From positions 1-33,132 of the forward strand of contig BBFS01000051.1 of NCBI GenBank assembly GCA_001313365.1: a stretch of 33,132 nucleotides of DNA, in the 5' to 3' direction. Shown in pieces: positions 1-10,729 of this stretch (its first letter is position 1; the number at the start of each line of letters is the position of its first letter). The notes under the pieces are model-generated. The model saw nothing but the letters and a program-made list of their open reading frames with translations, was not told where the DNA came from and searched no databases. The translations under genes and the position numbers were made by a program. Source of the stretch: Paenarthrobacter nitroguajacolicus JCM 14115. Lineage in GTDB: Bacteria; Actinomycetota; Actinomycetes; Actinomycetales; Micrococcaceae.

Positions 1-75
1 TTTGAGGCGCCTGCAGTCACGACACGCCCACGACACCCGGCGGTGTCCGCAGCTTCCAAAGTCAAGTAGGTGATG
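1..75. repeat. Partial, diverged copy of the direct repeat found at 81-207 and 349-475
   Basis: This stretch matches the second half of the 127-bp repeat described in the next two entries (core at 119-195), with several small gaps and substitutions. It is probably a degenerate or truncated member cut off by the window start. No gene is recognisable in it. Confidence 0.6.
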
Positions 76-80
76 ACGGC

Positions 81-207
81 GCAGGGCGTGGTGAGGAACC
101 CGTACCTCCACCACCCACTTTGAGGGCGCCTGCATCACGGCACACCCAGACACCCGGCGTGTCCGCAGGTTTCCAAAGTCAAAGTAGGTGATGAGTGCAC
201 ACCTCGC
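81..207. repeat. 127-bp intergenic direct repeat, copy A
   Basis: By eye this copy differs from copy B (349-475) at only four of 127 positions. The first part can be read on the plus strand as the end of a short reading frame (RNPYLHHPL then TGA, stop at 120-122), so both copies carry the same apparent C-terminus followed by the same downstream sequence. That could mean a duplicated gene end, or a non-coding repeat family that happens to have an open frame. No inverted ends or transposase are seen. Confidence 0.7.
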
Positions 208-348
208 GCGCTGCTGCGCAGGAGCGCCCGACGTCGGCACCACCGAAGCGCCGCCGTCGAACCATTGCGTGTTGACCGGCGAGGCCACCCTAATTCCCAT
301 GGACACCGTGGTCCAGGCGCCGCCACTCAATCTGCGTAGCGAAATTGT

Positions 349-475
349 GCAGGGCGCGGTGAGGAACCCGTACCTCCACCACCCACTTTGAGGGCGCCTG
401 CATCACGACACACCCAGACACTCGGCGTGTCCGCAGGTTTCCAAAGTCAAAGTAGGTGATGAGAGCACACCTCGC
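349..475. repeat. 127-bp intergenic direct repeat, copy B
   Basis: Near-identical to 81-207 (four mismatches), starting 268 bases later. The roughly 140 bases between the copies (208-348) are not repeated and hold no gene I recognise; short open frames there have no ribosome binding site or familiar motif. The arrangement is too irregular for CRISPR. Confidence 0.7.
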
Positions 476-522
476 CCATAGCCCACCCCCAAATTCGCGC
501 GCAACCGAGGCCGTCCGGGCAC

Positions 523-610
523 AAAGAAGGACGGCGAGTATCGCGAAAGCGGCATCAAATCGACGAGGTACGAGGAGATAGCCGCCGAGCGTTGCTCGCC
601 GTCCTTCTTT
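523..610 (-). terminator. 16-bp perfect inverted repeat downstream of glpX, possible long-loop terminator
   Basis: The arms at 523-538 and 595-610 are perfect reverse complements (AAAGAAGGACGGCGAG and its partner) around a 56-base loop. It lies just past the glpX stop on the minus strand. The T-rich end of the arm, read on the minus strand, would close a very large hairpin. It may terminate glpX transcription, but the long loop is atypical, and a small repeat element is an alternative. Confidence 0.45.
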
Positions 611-622
611 TAGGTGCGGAGG

Positions 623-1668
623 TTACGGCTTGCGCGCGTACGTCTCCCACTTGGATGCGTGGTGCTCAGCCTCTACGAAGCGGACCGTCCCGGACTTGGA
701 GCGCATCACGATGGACTGCGTCATGACGCGGTCCTTCTGGTAGCGCACACCGTGGAGGAGGTCGCCGTCGGTGATGCCGGTTGCTGCGAAGTAGCAGTTG
801 TCCGAGGTGACGAGGTCGTTGGTGGACAGGACGCGGTCGAGGTCGTGTCCGGCGTCGATGGCCTTCTGCTTCTCTTCGTCCGACGTCGGCCACAGGCGGC
901 CCTGGATCACACCGCCGAGCGACTTGATGGCACAGGCTGCAACGATGCCTTCCGGGGGGGTGCCGCCGATGCCCATCAGGGCGTCAACGCCGGTACCGGA
1001 GCGGGCTGCTGCGATGGCGCCGGCGACGTCGCCGTCCATGATGAACTTGGTGCGGGCACCGGCTTCGCGGATTTCTTCCACGAGGGGGGGCGGTGGCGGT
1101 CGCGGTCCAGGATCATGACGTTGAGCTGGTTGACCTTGACGCCCTTGGCTTTGGCGATGAGGTGCAGGTTCTGCTTGACGGGCAGGCGCAGGTCCACCAT
1201 GTCGGCGGCTTCGGGGCCGGTGACGAGCTTCTCCATGTAGAACACAGCGGAAGGGTCGAACATGGATCCGCGCTCGGCTACTGCCAACACTGCGAGGGCG
1301 TTGTTGATGCCCAGGGCGGTCAGGCGTGTTCCATCGATGGGGTCCACGGCGACGTCGCACTCGGGACCGGTGCCGTCACCAACCTGCTCGCCGTTGAACA
1401 GCATGGGGGGGGCTTCATCTTTTTCGCCTTCACCGATGACCACGACGCCGTTGAAGTGGACGGTGTGAAGGAACGAACGCATGGCATCGACGGCGGCACC
1501 GTCTGCCTTGTTTTTGTCGCCGAAACCTACCCAGTGGCCACCGGCAATTGCCGCGGCTTCGGTGACACGGACGAGTTCAAGCGCAAGGTTGCGGTCGGGT
1601 TCGTCGAGGCCGACGGCAAGCGACGGCGAAATCGTGGAATACTGCTGGGTCATTGGTGCAGGAGACAC
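623..1668 (-). CDS. glpX: Fructose-1,6-bisphosphatase class II (GlpX)
   Basis: Hydrolyses fructose-1,6-bisphosphate to fructose-6-phosphate in gluconeogenesis, in the cytoplasm. The reading shows the class II hallmarks GEGEKDEAP, the metal-binding DPIDGTR and the GIGGTPEG loop, and a C-terminus ending WETYARKP. Length (about 340 residues) fits the family. The GTG at 1668 is preferred because AAGAGG lies five bases upstream; an ATG at 1653 has no such site. A 7-base G run at 1084-1090 breaks the frame between MILDRDRH and LVEEIREAG. Two other runs (1406-1413 and 954-961 areas) add one proline each without a shift. These are read as sequencing errors. It is divergent from the DUF4245 gene, a pairing also known in mycobacteria. 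Confidence 0.93.
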
Positions 1669-1709
1669 TTGAACCTCTTCTTCGAGTGACGATTCACGGG
1701 ACCGGACAT

Positions 1710-1726
1710 GGTTGCACTAAGCAACC
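1710..1726. promoter_or_regulatory. Inverted repeat in the glpX / DUF4245 divergent promoter region
   Basis: GGTTGC-actaa-GCAACC, six-base arms with a five-base spacer, lies about 40 bases upstream of the glpX start. It could be an operator or a small hairpin in the glpX leader. The rest of 1669-1847 shows no further structure I can support. Confidence 0.3.
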
Positions 1727-1847
1727 CGGGGGGGTTCCTCTATCAACGATCATAGTCGCCACGTGTCCGGGAGTCGTTGGATGACCACGGCCCGCAATAC
1801 CGGCGGCGAGGTTGCCGGATGTGTGTTCCCTGCCTCGATAAGCGATC

Positions 1848-2562
1848 ATGGAGGGGGTGAGTGAAACGCAGGACAAGCCCGCTGCCGGCAATGAGCCGGA
1901 CGCCGCGGAGGCTAACCAAACAAGCGCCCAGGCATCCCCCCCGGATGCCCCCCCCTATAAACCCGTCATTGCGGCGAAAGCTGCCAAGCGGGCCAACGCT
2001 TCGGTCATCGGCATGGTCATAGCGCTGCTTGTCTGTGTACTGGCTTTCCTCCCCCATCGTTTTGATGAACCCGGCTCCCAAGGGCGAAGGTTTCAGGCCG
2101 GATGTTGACGTCGCGTCCATCGCCCGCAATGCCACGGGTGTGGCGGGATTCACACCTGTCACTCCGGATACGGGCGACACATTCAAGCCCAACTACGCCC
2201 GTTGGGAGTCCGGCAGCGGAAGCGGCGTTCCTACATGGGAGATTGGTTTCCTGACGCCCAAGGAAAACTTCATCGGGCTCACCCAGACCAGCCAGGCAAA
2301 CCCCACATGTCCTGCAGAAAACGGAGAACCTTCCTGTCACTGGCACGCGTAGTGCAGGCGGCCAGGAGTGGGAGTTGCGCGACTCAGGCAAGGAAAAGCG
2401 CAGCATGGTCCTGGAGTACCGCGGCACCACCATCATTCTGAACGGCACCGCAAACCTGGATGAGTTCGCAACTTTGGCGGCCGCGTCGTGAAGTCAGCAG
2501 AGCAGGCACCGCCTGCAAGCGAACCGGCCACCGCCACTACTTCCGCGCAGCCCTCCGCCTAA
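1848..2562 (+). CDS. DUF4245 domain-containing membrane protein
   Basis: Function is unknown; the family is actinobacterial and often sits next to glpX. The protein has a charged, Ala/Pro-rich cytoplasmic N-terminus, one membrane segment near residues 50-70 (SVIGMVIALLVCVLAFLP) and an extracytoplasmic domain containing YARWESGSGSGVPTWEIGF and WELRDSGKEKRSMVLEYRG. Three frame breaks are needed: an extra C near 2052, another near 2305-2310, and one near 2484. After the last, the frame continues to TAA at 2560-2562 with an Ala/Pro/Thr-rich tail; without it the protein would stop at 2489-2491. The start could also be GTG 1857. No substrate or partner can be inferred. Confidence 0.8.
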
Positions 2563-2633
2563 CTTCCTATCCGGCTAACCCGGCGCAACAGTTTCACGGA
2601 CTGCCCCCCCGTCCGCGTCGTAAAGTAAGGCTC

Positions 2634-3255
2634 GTGCTACTTACCTGACTCCAGCCCTGGCGTGGCGCCGTCTCCGCGAGGGCAACGAACGTTTTGTTTC
2701 CGGCGAATCCCTGCACCCCCAACCAGGATGCTTCGCGACGATCTTCTCTCATTGAGAACCAGAACCCCCTTCGCCGTGATCTTCGGCTGCTCGGATTCAC
2801 GGCTCGCTGCAGAAATTATCTTTGACCTGGGACTCGGTGACGCCTTCGTGGTGCGCACGGCCGGCCAGGTCATTGATGATGCGGTCCTGGGTTCCCTCGA
2901 GTACAGCATCAGCGAACTCCGGGTTCCGCTGATCGTCATCCTCGGCCATGACAGCTGCGGTGCCGTGAAGGCCACCAAGGCGGCCGTAGAAACAGGCGAG
3001 ATGCCCCCCCCGGGCTTCATCCGCGACCTCGTAGAGCGCATCACCCCCCCGTCCGTCCTGACCGCCAAGCGCAATAGCCAGGAAGACGTCAACGACATGG
3101 TGGTGGAGCACGTCAAGCAGACTGCTGCCCGCCTGGCTGACAGCTCACGTGTGATTTCCGACGCCATCGACGACGGCCGGGTTGCCGTGATCGGCTTGTC
3201 GTACAAGCTCGACGAAGGCCGTGCGGCGCTCGTTTCCGGGATCGGTAAGCTCTAG
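2634..3255 (+). CDS. Beta-class carbonic anhydrase
   Basis: Interconverts CO2 and bicarbonate in the cytoplasm, using zinc. The zinc ligands are visible as CSDSR (Cys and Asp-Arg pair) and GHDSCG (His and Cys). The sequence runs from a YLTPALAWRRL-like N-terminus through EGNERFVSGES to the C-terminal GRAALVSGIGKL, about 200 residues, normal for the family. The N-terminal frame lacks an in-frame start as written. GTG 2634 becomes usable if one base is missing at 2637-2641. Two C5 runs (near 2715 and 2766) each add one base, splitting the first 45 residues from the rest; runs near 3004 and 3046 add single prolines. It lies between DUF4245 and fumC on the same strand. Confidence 0.9.
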
Positions 3256-3260
3256 TAAGA

Positions 3261-3288
3261 CGTGCTCCGGCCTCAGCGCCGGAGCACG
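3261..3288 (+). terminator. Hairpin after the carbonic anhydrase gene
   Basis: Perfect 11-bp stem (CGTGCTCCGGC) with a six-base loop, starting five bases after the stop codon. There is no clear T tract, so it may end transcription with help from Rho or act as a 3' stabiliser. Confidence 0.6.
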
Positions 3289-3330
3289 TAGCACTCCTCT
3301 CCGGGTTTTCTGTGGAGCGTCCAATCGCCC

Positions 3331-3345
3331 TAAGCTAGCCCCCCC
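3331..3345 (+). promoter_or_regulatory. Probable leaderless promoter of fumC (-10 TAAGCT)
   Basis: TAAGCT at 3331-3336 is followed by AG and a 7-C run, then ATG. There is no Shine-Dalgarno sequence. The observed spacer is nine bases, but the C run is likely inflated by about three, which would give the same six-base spacing seen at several other starts in this window. Confidence 0.5.
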
Positions 3346-4791
3346 ATGACTTCCACCACTGAGTTCCGTATTGAACATGACACGATGGGCGAAGTTCGCG
3401 TCCCCGTGAACGCCCTGTACCGCGCCCAGACGCAGCGTGCTGTGGAGAACTTCCCGATCTCCGGCAAGACGCTCGAGCGCACACACATCGAGGCTCTTGC
3501 CCGCGTGAAGAAGGCAGCTGCACTGGCGAATGCCGAACTGGGGGGGTGCTCGATGGTGAGCTCGCCGAGGCTATCGCCGCCGCTGCCGATGAGGTCGCCA
3601 CCGGTAAGTACGACGGCGACTTCCCGATTGACGTTTTCCAGACCGGCTCGGGCACTTCCTCCAACATGAACACCAACGAGGTCATCGCGGAGCTGGCATC
3701 GCGCGCCCTCGCGGCCGCGGGGGGGAGTGACAAAGTTGTCCACCCGAACGACCATGTGAACGCGTCGCAGTCCTCCAACGACGTCTTCCCGACGTCCGTA
3801 CACGTCGCCGCCACCTCGGCCCTGATCAACGACCTGATCCCGGCACTGGAGTACCTGGCAGCTTCCCTCGATCGCAAGGCCGTGGAGTTCAAGGACGTCG
3901 TCAAGTCCGGCCGTACCCACCTCATGGACGCCACGCCGGTCATGCTCGGCCAGGAATTTGGCGGCTACGCTGCCCAGGTCCGGTACGGCATCGAGCGCAT
4001 CAACGCCGCACTCCCCCCCGCGTTGCCGAAGTTCCCCCCCTGGGTGGCACCGCTGTTGGTACCGGAATCAACACCCCCCCGGCCGGCTTCCCGGAGCGCG
4101 TCATCGAACTCCTCGCCGCCGACACCGGCCTGCCGCTGACCGAGGCACGCGACCACTTCGAAGCACAGGCAAACCGTGACGGCCTGATCGAAGGTTCCAG
4201 CCAGCTCCGCAACATCGCGATCTCCTTCATGAAGATCAACAACGACCTCCGCTGGATGGGCTCCGGCCCCAACACGGGCCTCGGCGAAATCGCCATTCCG
4301 GACCTTCAGCCGGGCTCCTCGATCATGCCGGGCAAGGTCAACCCGGTCATCTGCGAAGCGTCCATCATGGTCTGCGCCCAGGTCATCGGCAACGACACCG
4401 CCATCGCCTGGTCCGGCACCAACGGCGCCTTCGAACTCAACGTCGGCATCCCCGTGATGGCCGCCAACCTGCTCGAGTCCATCCGCCTGCTGGCCAACAC
4501 CAGCCGCGTCATGGCCGACAAGATGATCGACGGCATCACCGCCAACGTCGAGCGTGCGCGCTTCCTCGCAGAGGCTTCCCCCGTCCATCGTGACCCCCGC
4601 TGAACAAGTTCATTGGTTACGAGAACGCTGCCAAGATCGCCAAGATCGCCGTGAAGGAGGGCCTGACCATCCGCCAGGCCACCGAGAAGCTTGGCTTCGT
4701 CGGCGAGGGCGAAGGCAAGGTTACCGAGGCAGAGCTCGACAAGGCCCTCGACGTCACCACCATGACGTCCCCCCCCGCTCACAAGAACTAA
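3346..4791 (+). CDS. fumC: Fumarate hydratase, class II
   Basis: Reversibly hydrates fumarate to L-malate in the TCA cycle; a cytoplasmic homotetramer. The family signature [11 protein letters not shown] is present, as are [27 protein letters not shown] and [10 protein letters not shown]. Length after correction is about 470 residues, typical for class II. The sequence as given breaks at 3540-3547 (G5 read as 7), near 4012-4019 (C5 read as 7), and near 4579 and 4597 (each one extra C), while other runs only insert a proline or glycine. All breaks are at G/C runs and both sides align with the family, so the gene is intact. It is monocistronic, with a strong hairpin after it. Confidence 0.96.
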
Positions 4792-4799
4792 TACTCAAA

Positions 4800-4851
4800 G
4801 CACGACGACGGCCGGTACCTTTCTCACGAAAGGTGCCGGCCGTCGTCGTGC
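4800..4851 (+). terminator. Strong hairpin downstream of fumC
   Basis: A 23-bp stem with one G-T wobble (left arm begins GCACGACGACGGCCGG) and a six-base loop, eight bases after the fumC stop. It ends in CCGG and not in a T tract, so it is an extended-stem terminator typical of high-GC bacteria. Confidence 0.8.
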
Positions 4852-4883
4852 CCGGACGTATGAGTAAAGCCATACCCGAAAGT

Positions 4884-4921
4884 TTTTGCACTTTTAGTGT
4901 TTGAGTGCAAAACTTTACTTT

Positions 4922-4938
<17 letters not shown>
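4884..4938. promoter_or_regulatory. Candidate TetR operator: three AGTGCAAA half-sites
   Basis: TTTTGCACT (4884-4892) and AGTGCAAAA (4904-4912) form a perfect nine-base inverted repeat with an 11-base spacer. A third half-site, AGTGCAAA (4931-4938), lies in direct orientation just inside the tetR start. Position directly at the start of the regulator gene fits autorepression of tetR and the exporter. Confidence 0.55.
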
Positions 4939-7302
<2,364 letters not shown>

Positions 7303-7304
7303 GG

Positions 7305-7789
7305 CTAGTCCTCCACTTGGTACGCCACGGGGCCTTCGGGCTCCGTGGCAAGCCTGATGGCCTCAATGTTCCCGGCACTCATCTCCGGAAGCTCGTCCAG
7401 CGCAAACCACCCGACGGCCAGTGATTCGTCGTCATTGACCCGGGCTTCTCCAGAGACGTATCGGCAGCGGAACGTGATGTCCAGGAAATCGCACACGTCG
7501 CCGTTGGGGGGGAACGTCACAGGCCCCACAACTCCGACGCCGATGATGCGCTCCGTCTCGGCCACAACGGCTGTTTCCTCCAAGATTTCGCGGATCAAAC
7601 CAGGCGCGGGGGGGTGCTCCCCCCGGTTCCAACATTCCGGTGATAAGTGTCCAGTGGCCGTTGTCGGCACGCTGGCCTAAAAGCACCCTGCCTTCGTCGT
7701 CAAACACCACTCCCCCGCACGGCCGGCAGCCAGAGCGGGTCGTTTCCGATCTTTTCCCGCAGTTTGATCACGAATTCCGGTGCACCCAT
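7305..7789 (-). CDS. NUDIX hydrolase
   Basis: Hydrolyses a nucleoside-diphosphate-linked substrate (not identifiable). The Nudix box reads [20 protein letters not shown] followed by TAV, matching GX5EX7REUXEE; the usual glycine after EE-x is alanine here. An N-terminal segment [16 protein letters not shown] precedes [21 protein letters not shown], as in the actinobacterial 8-oxo-dGTPase-like group. Length is about 160 residues. The G and C runs at 7609-7625 break the box, and one near 7507 adds a residue. ATG 7789 lies four bases after the stop of the upstream lipoprotein gene, so they are probably cotranscribed. It converges on the exporter gene with only two bases between stops. Confidence 0.88.
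7324..7349 (+). terminator. UUCG-loop hairpin at the convergent MFS / NUDIX junction
   Basis: GCCACGG-g-GCC, loop TTCG, then GGC-t-CCGTGGC. It sits 22 bases beyond the exporter stop, inside the 3' end of the opposing NUDIX gene. The tight tetraloop makes a stable hairpin that could stop exporter transcription. A purely coding origin is also possible. Confidence 0.4.
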
Positions 7790-7793
7790 GGTG

Positions 7794-8354
7794 TCAGCTT
7801 TCCTTCAATTCGATGGTCGCGTGTGAGTTCTTCAAGGTGAGGGTGTCGCCGTCGAGCTTCCACTGAACAGGCTGTTCAAAGAGCTCCTCTGTCCACGCCT
7901 GGTAGTTGTCCGTTGGCTCCACGCAGCCGCGGTCGGTGACCATCATCCAAAGCTGCGTAAAGACATCATCCTGCACTGAAACTGCCACCTGGAGATAATT
8001 GCACGGTGTGTGGACGAAGAGGTCCACACACCGTTGGCATGCCTCGAGCTCACTCTCAGCGGGTCCGTTCCGAGCCATGCCACATCTCCCGTGGCATCGG
8101 TTCCCCCGCACGGACGTGAACTCGGAACAGCCCAGCGGACCACCTTCACAGGGGGGGTCTCCGGGCTGCGTGTGGGATCCGGCGGTTGAGTAATGCCCGG
8201 CTGCTGCGTATTCCCCCGACTGAATACCAGTCCCCGGCTGGATGCCGGATCCCGTGGATACAGGAGGTTCGTTGACTGTCTGCCCGCATCCGGTCAGCAG
8301 TACTGCGCAGGCAATGGACGCGCCCAGCAGGAACCTCAACCTGATTCGCCGCAC
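7794..8354 (-). CDS. Putative lipoprotein with META/HslJ-like C-terminal region
   Basis: The N-terminus VRRIRLRFLLGASIACAVLL followed by TGC is a lipoprotein signal peptide with lipobox LLTGC, so the protein should be anchored outside the membrane. A Ser/Gly/Gln-rich linker follows, then a Cys-containing domain. The C-terminus (YQAWTEELFEQPVQWKLDGD, then TLTLKN) resembles the end of META/HslJ domains; that assignment is tentative. GTG 8354 is chosen because AGGAGG lies six bases upstream. The stretch around 8090-8160 contains frame damage (G run at 8154-8160), so the middle residues are unreliable. It is followed directly by the NUDIX gene. Confidence 0.7.
   Translation of the reverse strand: MRRIRLRFLLGASIACAVLLTGCGQTVNEPPVSTGSGIQPGTGIQSGEYAAAGHYSTAGSHTQPGDPPCEGGPLGCSEFTSVRGNRCHGRCGMARNGPAESELEACQRCVDLFVHTPCNYLQVAVSVQDDVFTQLWMMVTDRGCVEPTDNYQAWTEELFEQPVQWKLDGDTLTLKNSHATIELKES
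8004..8033. repeat. Perfect 12-bp inverted repeat inside the lipoprotein gene
   Basis: CGGTGTGTGGAC and its exact reverse complement flank a six-base loop (8016-8021). In the minus-strand protein it encodes RCVDLFVHTP. It would form a very stable hairpin in the mRNA. Confidence 0.7.
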
Positions 8355-8488
8355 TGCAAACCTCCTGCCGCCCTCATACACGTCCGAACACTCGCTGGGC
8401 TAAGCATGACCCAGCCCGGTAAACGCCGAGAATACGGGGGAGCGTTGCAATTTGGCCGCAGTTGGTACGGGACCAGTGCTTTGCGGCT

Positions 8489-9045
8489 TCACGCGGGCAG
8501 GACCACCATGGCGGCCGTCGCCCCCGGCCAGCATGAAGGGGGCCGAACGGGATGGCCGAGCGCAGCGTGCCTCGCCGGGCCACCAGGATGCCCAGGCTCC
8601 ACAGCCCTCCCAAGAGGAAGGCAGCGAACGTTCCCGCAAAGATGTGGCTCCATCCCAAGTAGCCCAGATACAAGCCCCAGCACCCCCCCGGCCAGCTTGA
8701 CGTCCCCCCAAAGCCCATTCCGGGTGGATGGACGAGCCTGAGTATGAAGTAGAACAGCCAGAGCAAGGCGCCGCCGGCGATGACGCCCAGGCCGGGCACA
8801 CCAAAGACCACAGCCGCCGGTGCGCTCCGGGTTGAATCAGCGAAGTACACCACCAGTGCCGCAGCCAGCAGCAGCACTCCAGCCACTGCGTAGGACGGAA
8901 ACACGATCCGGTTTGGCAACAGGTGGCTCCGGATGTCTATCACTGTGAGCCGGACGGCCATCACCACGAAGTACAGGCATGCCGCCATCACGAGCCAGAA
9001 GCCCAGCGGATTTGCATCCCAGAGGTCGGAGAGTCGTCGGATCAC
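8489..9045 (-). CDS. Prepilin peptidase-like A24 family membrane protease
   Basis: Integral membrane aspartic protease that cleaves type IV pilin-like leader peptides. The first aspartate motif is DIRSHLLPNRIV after TM1-2. The second is GFGDVKLAGVLG, recognisable at 8685-8725 once two G/C runs are shortened. About 185 residues with five to six hydrophobic segments, lacking the N-terminal methylase domain of full PilD, as in small actinobacterial TadV/CpaA-like enzymes. The C-terminus reads ATAAMVVLPA. No pilin or tad genes are in the window, so the substrate is unknown. GTG 9045 lacks a ribosome binding site but has TAGCAT exactly six bases upstream, implying a leaderless mRNA. About 134 bases (8355-8488) separate it from the lipoprotein gene and hold no further gene. 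Confidence 0.82.
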
Positions 9046-9051
9046 CTTCGG

Positions 9052-9098
9052 ATGCTATCCCGATGGCCGCCATTCCCGCTTGAACCCGTAGGTAAACT
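9052..9098. promoter_or_regulatory. Back-to-back leaderless promoters (TAGCAT on minus, TAAACT on plus)
   Basis: On the minus strand TAGCAT (9052-9057) ends six bases before the GTG of the A24 protease. On the plus strand TAAACT (9093-9098) ends six bases before ATG 9105. Neither start has a Shine-Dalgarno sequence. The 59 bases between the start codons must hold both promoters. Confidence 0.6.
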
Positions 9099-9104
9099 GT
9101 GGAT

Positions 9105-9876
9105 ATGGGGGGGCGCTACAGTGCAGCTGGACCGGGTTTTGACTTGTCCTCCACATTCCGCAATCTTTGCCGTTCGTCGCCGTGGAAGTGGACCAGCCTC
9201 CGCTTTGAGTACCTCGAACGGCCCGGCTCCGGCGCCGCCATGGTCCGGGCTTGGCTTAGGCGCCCGGGTGCCTCCGCCTCGAGACGCCGGACGGCCAGCT
9301 TCTGCACAGCACCACCGGCATCAACGACTCCCGGGACGATCTTTACATCAGTTCCACGCGCCGTTCGTGGCTGCTTCCGGCTCACCTTGTGACGCCGGTT
9401 TATGACGACGCCGGCCTTGTCCGCCGGCGCCCTGAGGCCGCCTACGGTGAGCCCTCCTTTGGTAACGGTCGCCTGGCCGCCGCCCTCGACCCCCCCGTAG
9501 AGCTTGCCGGCAACGCTCCAGTCCCCTTGGAGTTCCCGGACACCAACCGGGTCTTCCTGGAGCAACCCCCCCGCGAGGTGGACCATGAGGCCGCCTTGCC
9601 TTCGAAACCATCGTTACTCCCAGCCGGACGTATGTCCCTTCCGACCCCAGTGAACCCTTGGCACACCCCCCCGGCAGAACACTGATCAGGATCGACATCG
9701 GCACAGGCGTTTGCGTGGCCAGCCAGAGCCTGGACGGCGACACCGCGGGCAAAGGGCACTGGCTCAAGATCCTGGCAGTGGACGAGTACATGCTTGACGA
9801 CCTCTTCCTGGCAGAATCGATGAACCTCACGGACGTCAGGCGCCACATCTCGTGGGACATCGGCCCTGCCGCCTGA
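9105..9876 (+). CDS. Conserved hypothetical protein, function not recognised
   Basis: About 250 residues after frame repair, reading roughly WTSLRFEYLERPGSGAAMV, then LHSTTGINDSRDDLYISSTR, RSWLLPAHLVTPVYDDAG, LVRRRPEAAYGEPSFG, and ending with IDIGTGVCVASQSLDGD, GHWLKILAVDEYMLDDLFL and RRHISWDIGPAA. No signal peptide or membrane segment is evident. Alternating hydrophobic residues and the repeated D-x-TG pattern suggest a beta-rich fold, loosely like LolA-type lipid-binding domains; this is a guess. Frames shift at several points (9105-9111, 9240-9300, 9490, 9565, 9666), so the exact sequence is unsafe, especially before residue 70. The stop is TGA 9874-9876. It is divergent from the A24 protease and upstream of the GNAT gene, which has its own promoter. 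Confidence 0.65.
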
Positions 9877-9900
9877 GGGGGTGGTGGCCCCCTTCCGGGC

Positions 9901-9912
9901 TAAGCTACGGCG
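9901..9912 (+). promoter_or_regulatory. Leaderless promoter of the GNAT gene (-10 TAAGCT)
   Basis: TAAGCT at 9901-9906, then six bases (acggcg), then ATG 9913. No ribosome binding site is present. Confidence 0.6.
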
Positions 9913-10562
9913 ATGACATCGCTGGCAGAAATATGGCCCCCCCCTTTCGGACTCACCCTCACCACTCCGAGGCTGACCATCCGTCCCGTCCTCGACGAAG
10001 ACATCCCTTCCGCCGTGGCCGCGGCCCGTTCCGGTGTCCACGAGCCCGGCAAGAGCCGTTCAGCATGCCGTGGACAGAACTTCCCGACGACGAGCTCGCT
10101 CCCAACATGGCCCAGTGGTACTGGCGCTGCCGCGCCAACTTCACAAAGGACTCCTGGACCCTTCTCCTCGGCGTCTGGCATGACGACGAGCTCCTCGGTG
10201 TCCGGGACGTCGGCGCCAAGAGCTTCAAAACCTTGAAAACAGTGAGCACCGGCTCGTGGCTCAAGCAGTCCGCGCAGGGCCAGGGTTTCGGCAAGGAGAT
10301 GCGTGCCGCCGTCGTGAGCTTCGCCTTTGACCATCTGGGCGCGGAAGTAGCCGAGTCCGAAGCGGCGGTCTGGAACCAGCAGTCCCTGGGCGTCTCCACC
10401 AGCCTCGGCTACGAACTGAACGGCACTTTCCGCGACGGCTGGGGGGGCGAAAAAGTGGAGGAAGTCCAAAGAGTCCGCCTCACCCCCACCACATTCACCC
10501 GCCCCCACTGGACCCTAAAAGTCCAAGGCCACGAAGAACTGAAAACCTACCTGAAGCGCTGA
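9913..10562 (+). CDS. GNAT family N-acetyltransferase (RimJ/RimL-like)
   Basis: Transfers an acetyl group from acetyl-CoA to an amine, possibly a protein N-terminus or a small molecule. The N-terminus has the RimJ/L-type opening LTTPRLTIRPVLDEDIPS. The CoA-binding part is SWLKQSAQGQGFGKEMRAAV (Q-x-x-G-x-G). EAAVWNQQSLGVSTSLGYELNG is the usual neighbour motif of this subfamily (N-x-x-S...LGY). About 215 residues. A C run near 9944 and one break near 10058-10065 (before FSMPWTELPDDEL) disturb the frame; a G run at 10441-10447 adds a glycine. It lies alone between two hairpins or promoters. Confidence 0.87.
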
Positions 10563-10684
10563 CCGCACTGATCGCCCGCCGAGCTACGGTCCTTCGCAGA
10601 GGAGCGCATCGCGACGCATCGGACGCCGGAGGTCGCTCAGCGACCGCAGGGGTCCCCTATGCGTTGTGTCTAAGCGACGGCGAA

Positions 10685-10716
10685 GGGCCGTGGCCCGGCG
10701 AACCGAACCACGGCCC
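10685..10716. terminator. Hairpin between convergent GNAT and phoH genes
   Basis: Nine-base perfect stem GGGCCGTGG / CCACGGCCC with a 14-base loop, in the 167-base gap between the two stop codons. A 15-base palindrome (GGTCGCTCAGCGACC, 10631-10645) lies just before it. It could serve both genes. No T tract on either strand. Confidence 0.5.
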
Positions 10717-10729
10717 AGCCAAGGATGAC

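Noticed and set aside
1..475. CRISPR array
   Set aside because: Only two good copies of 127 bp and one partial, with unequal spacing; no short regular spacers and no cas genes.
614..1240. Plus-strand open frame opposite glpX
   Set aside because: It is the antisense of the conserved GlpX coding sequence, with no ribosome binding site or family match.
3346..4791. fumC, glpX, galK, mca and others as decaying pseudogenes
   Set aside because: All breaks sit at G/C runs or single-base losses, while motifs on both sides are intact with normal codon use. Errors in the sequence explain this better than decay.
8193..8741. Plus-strand open frame across the lipoprotein and A24 protease genes
   Set aside because: It lies antisense to two recognisable minus-strand genes and has low-complexity Pro/Ser/Arg content typical of shadow frames.
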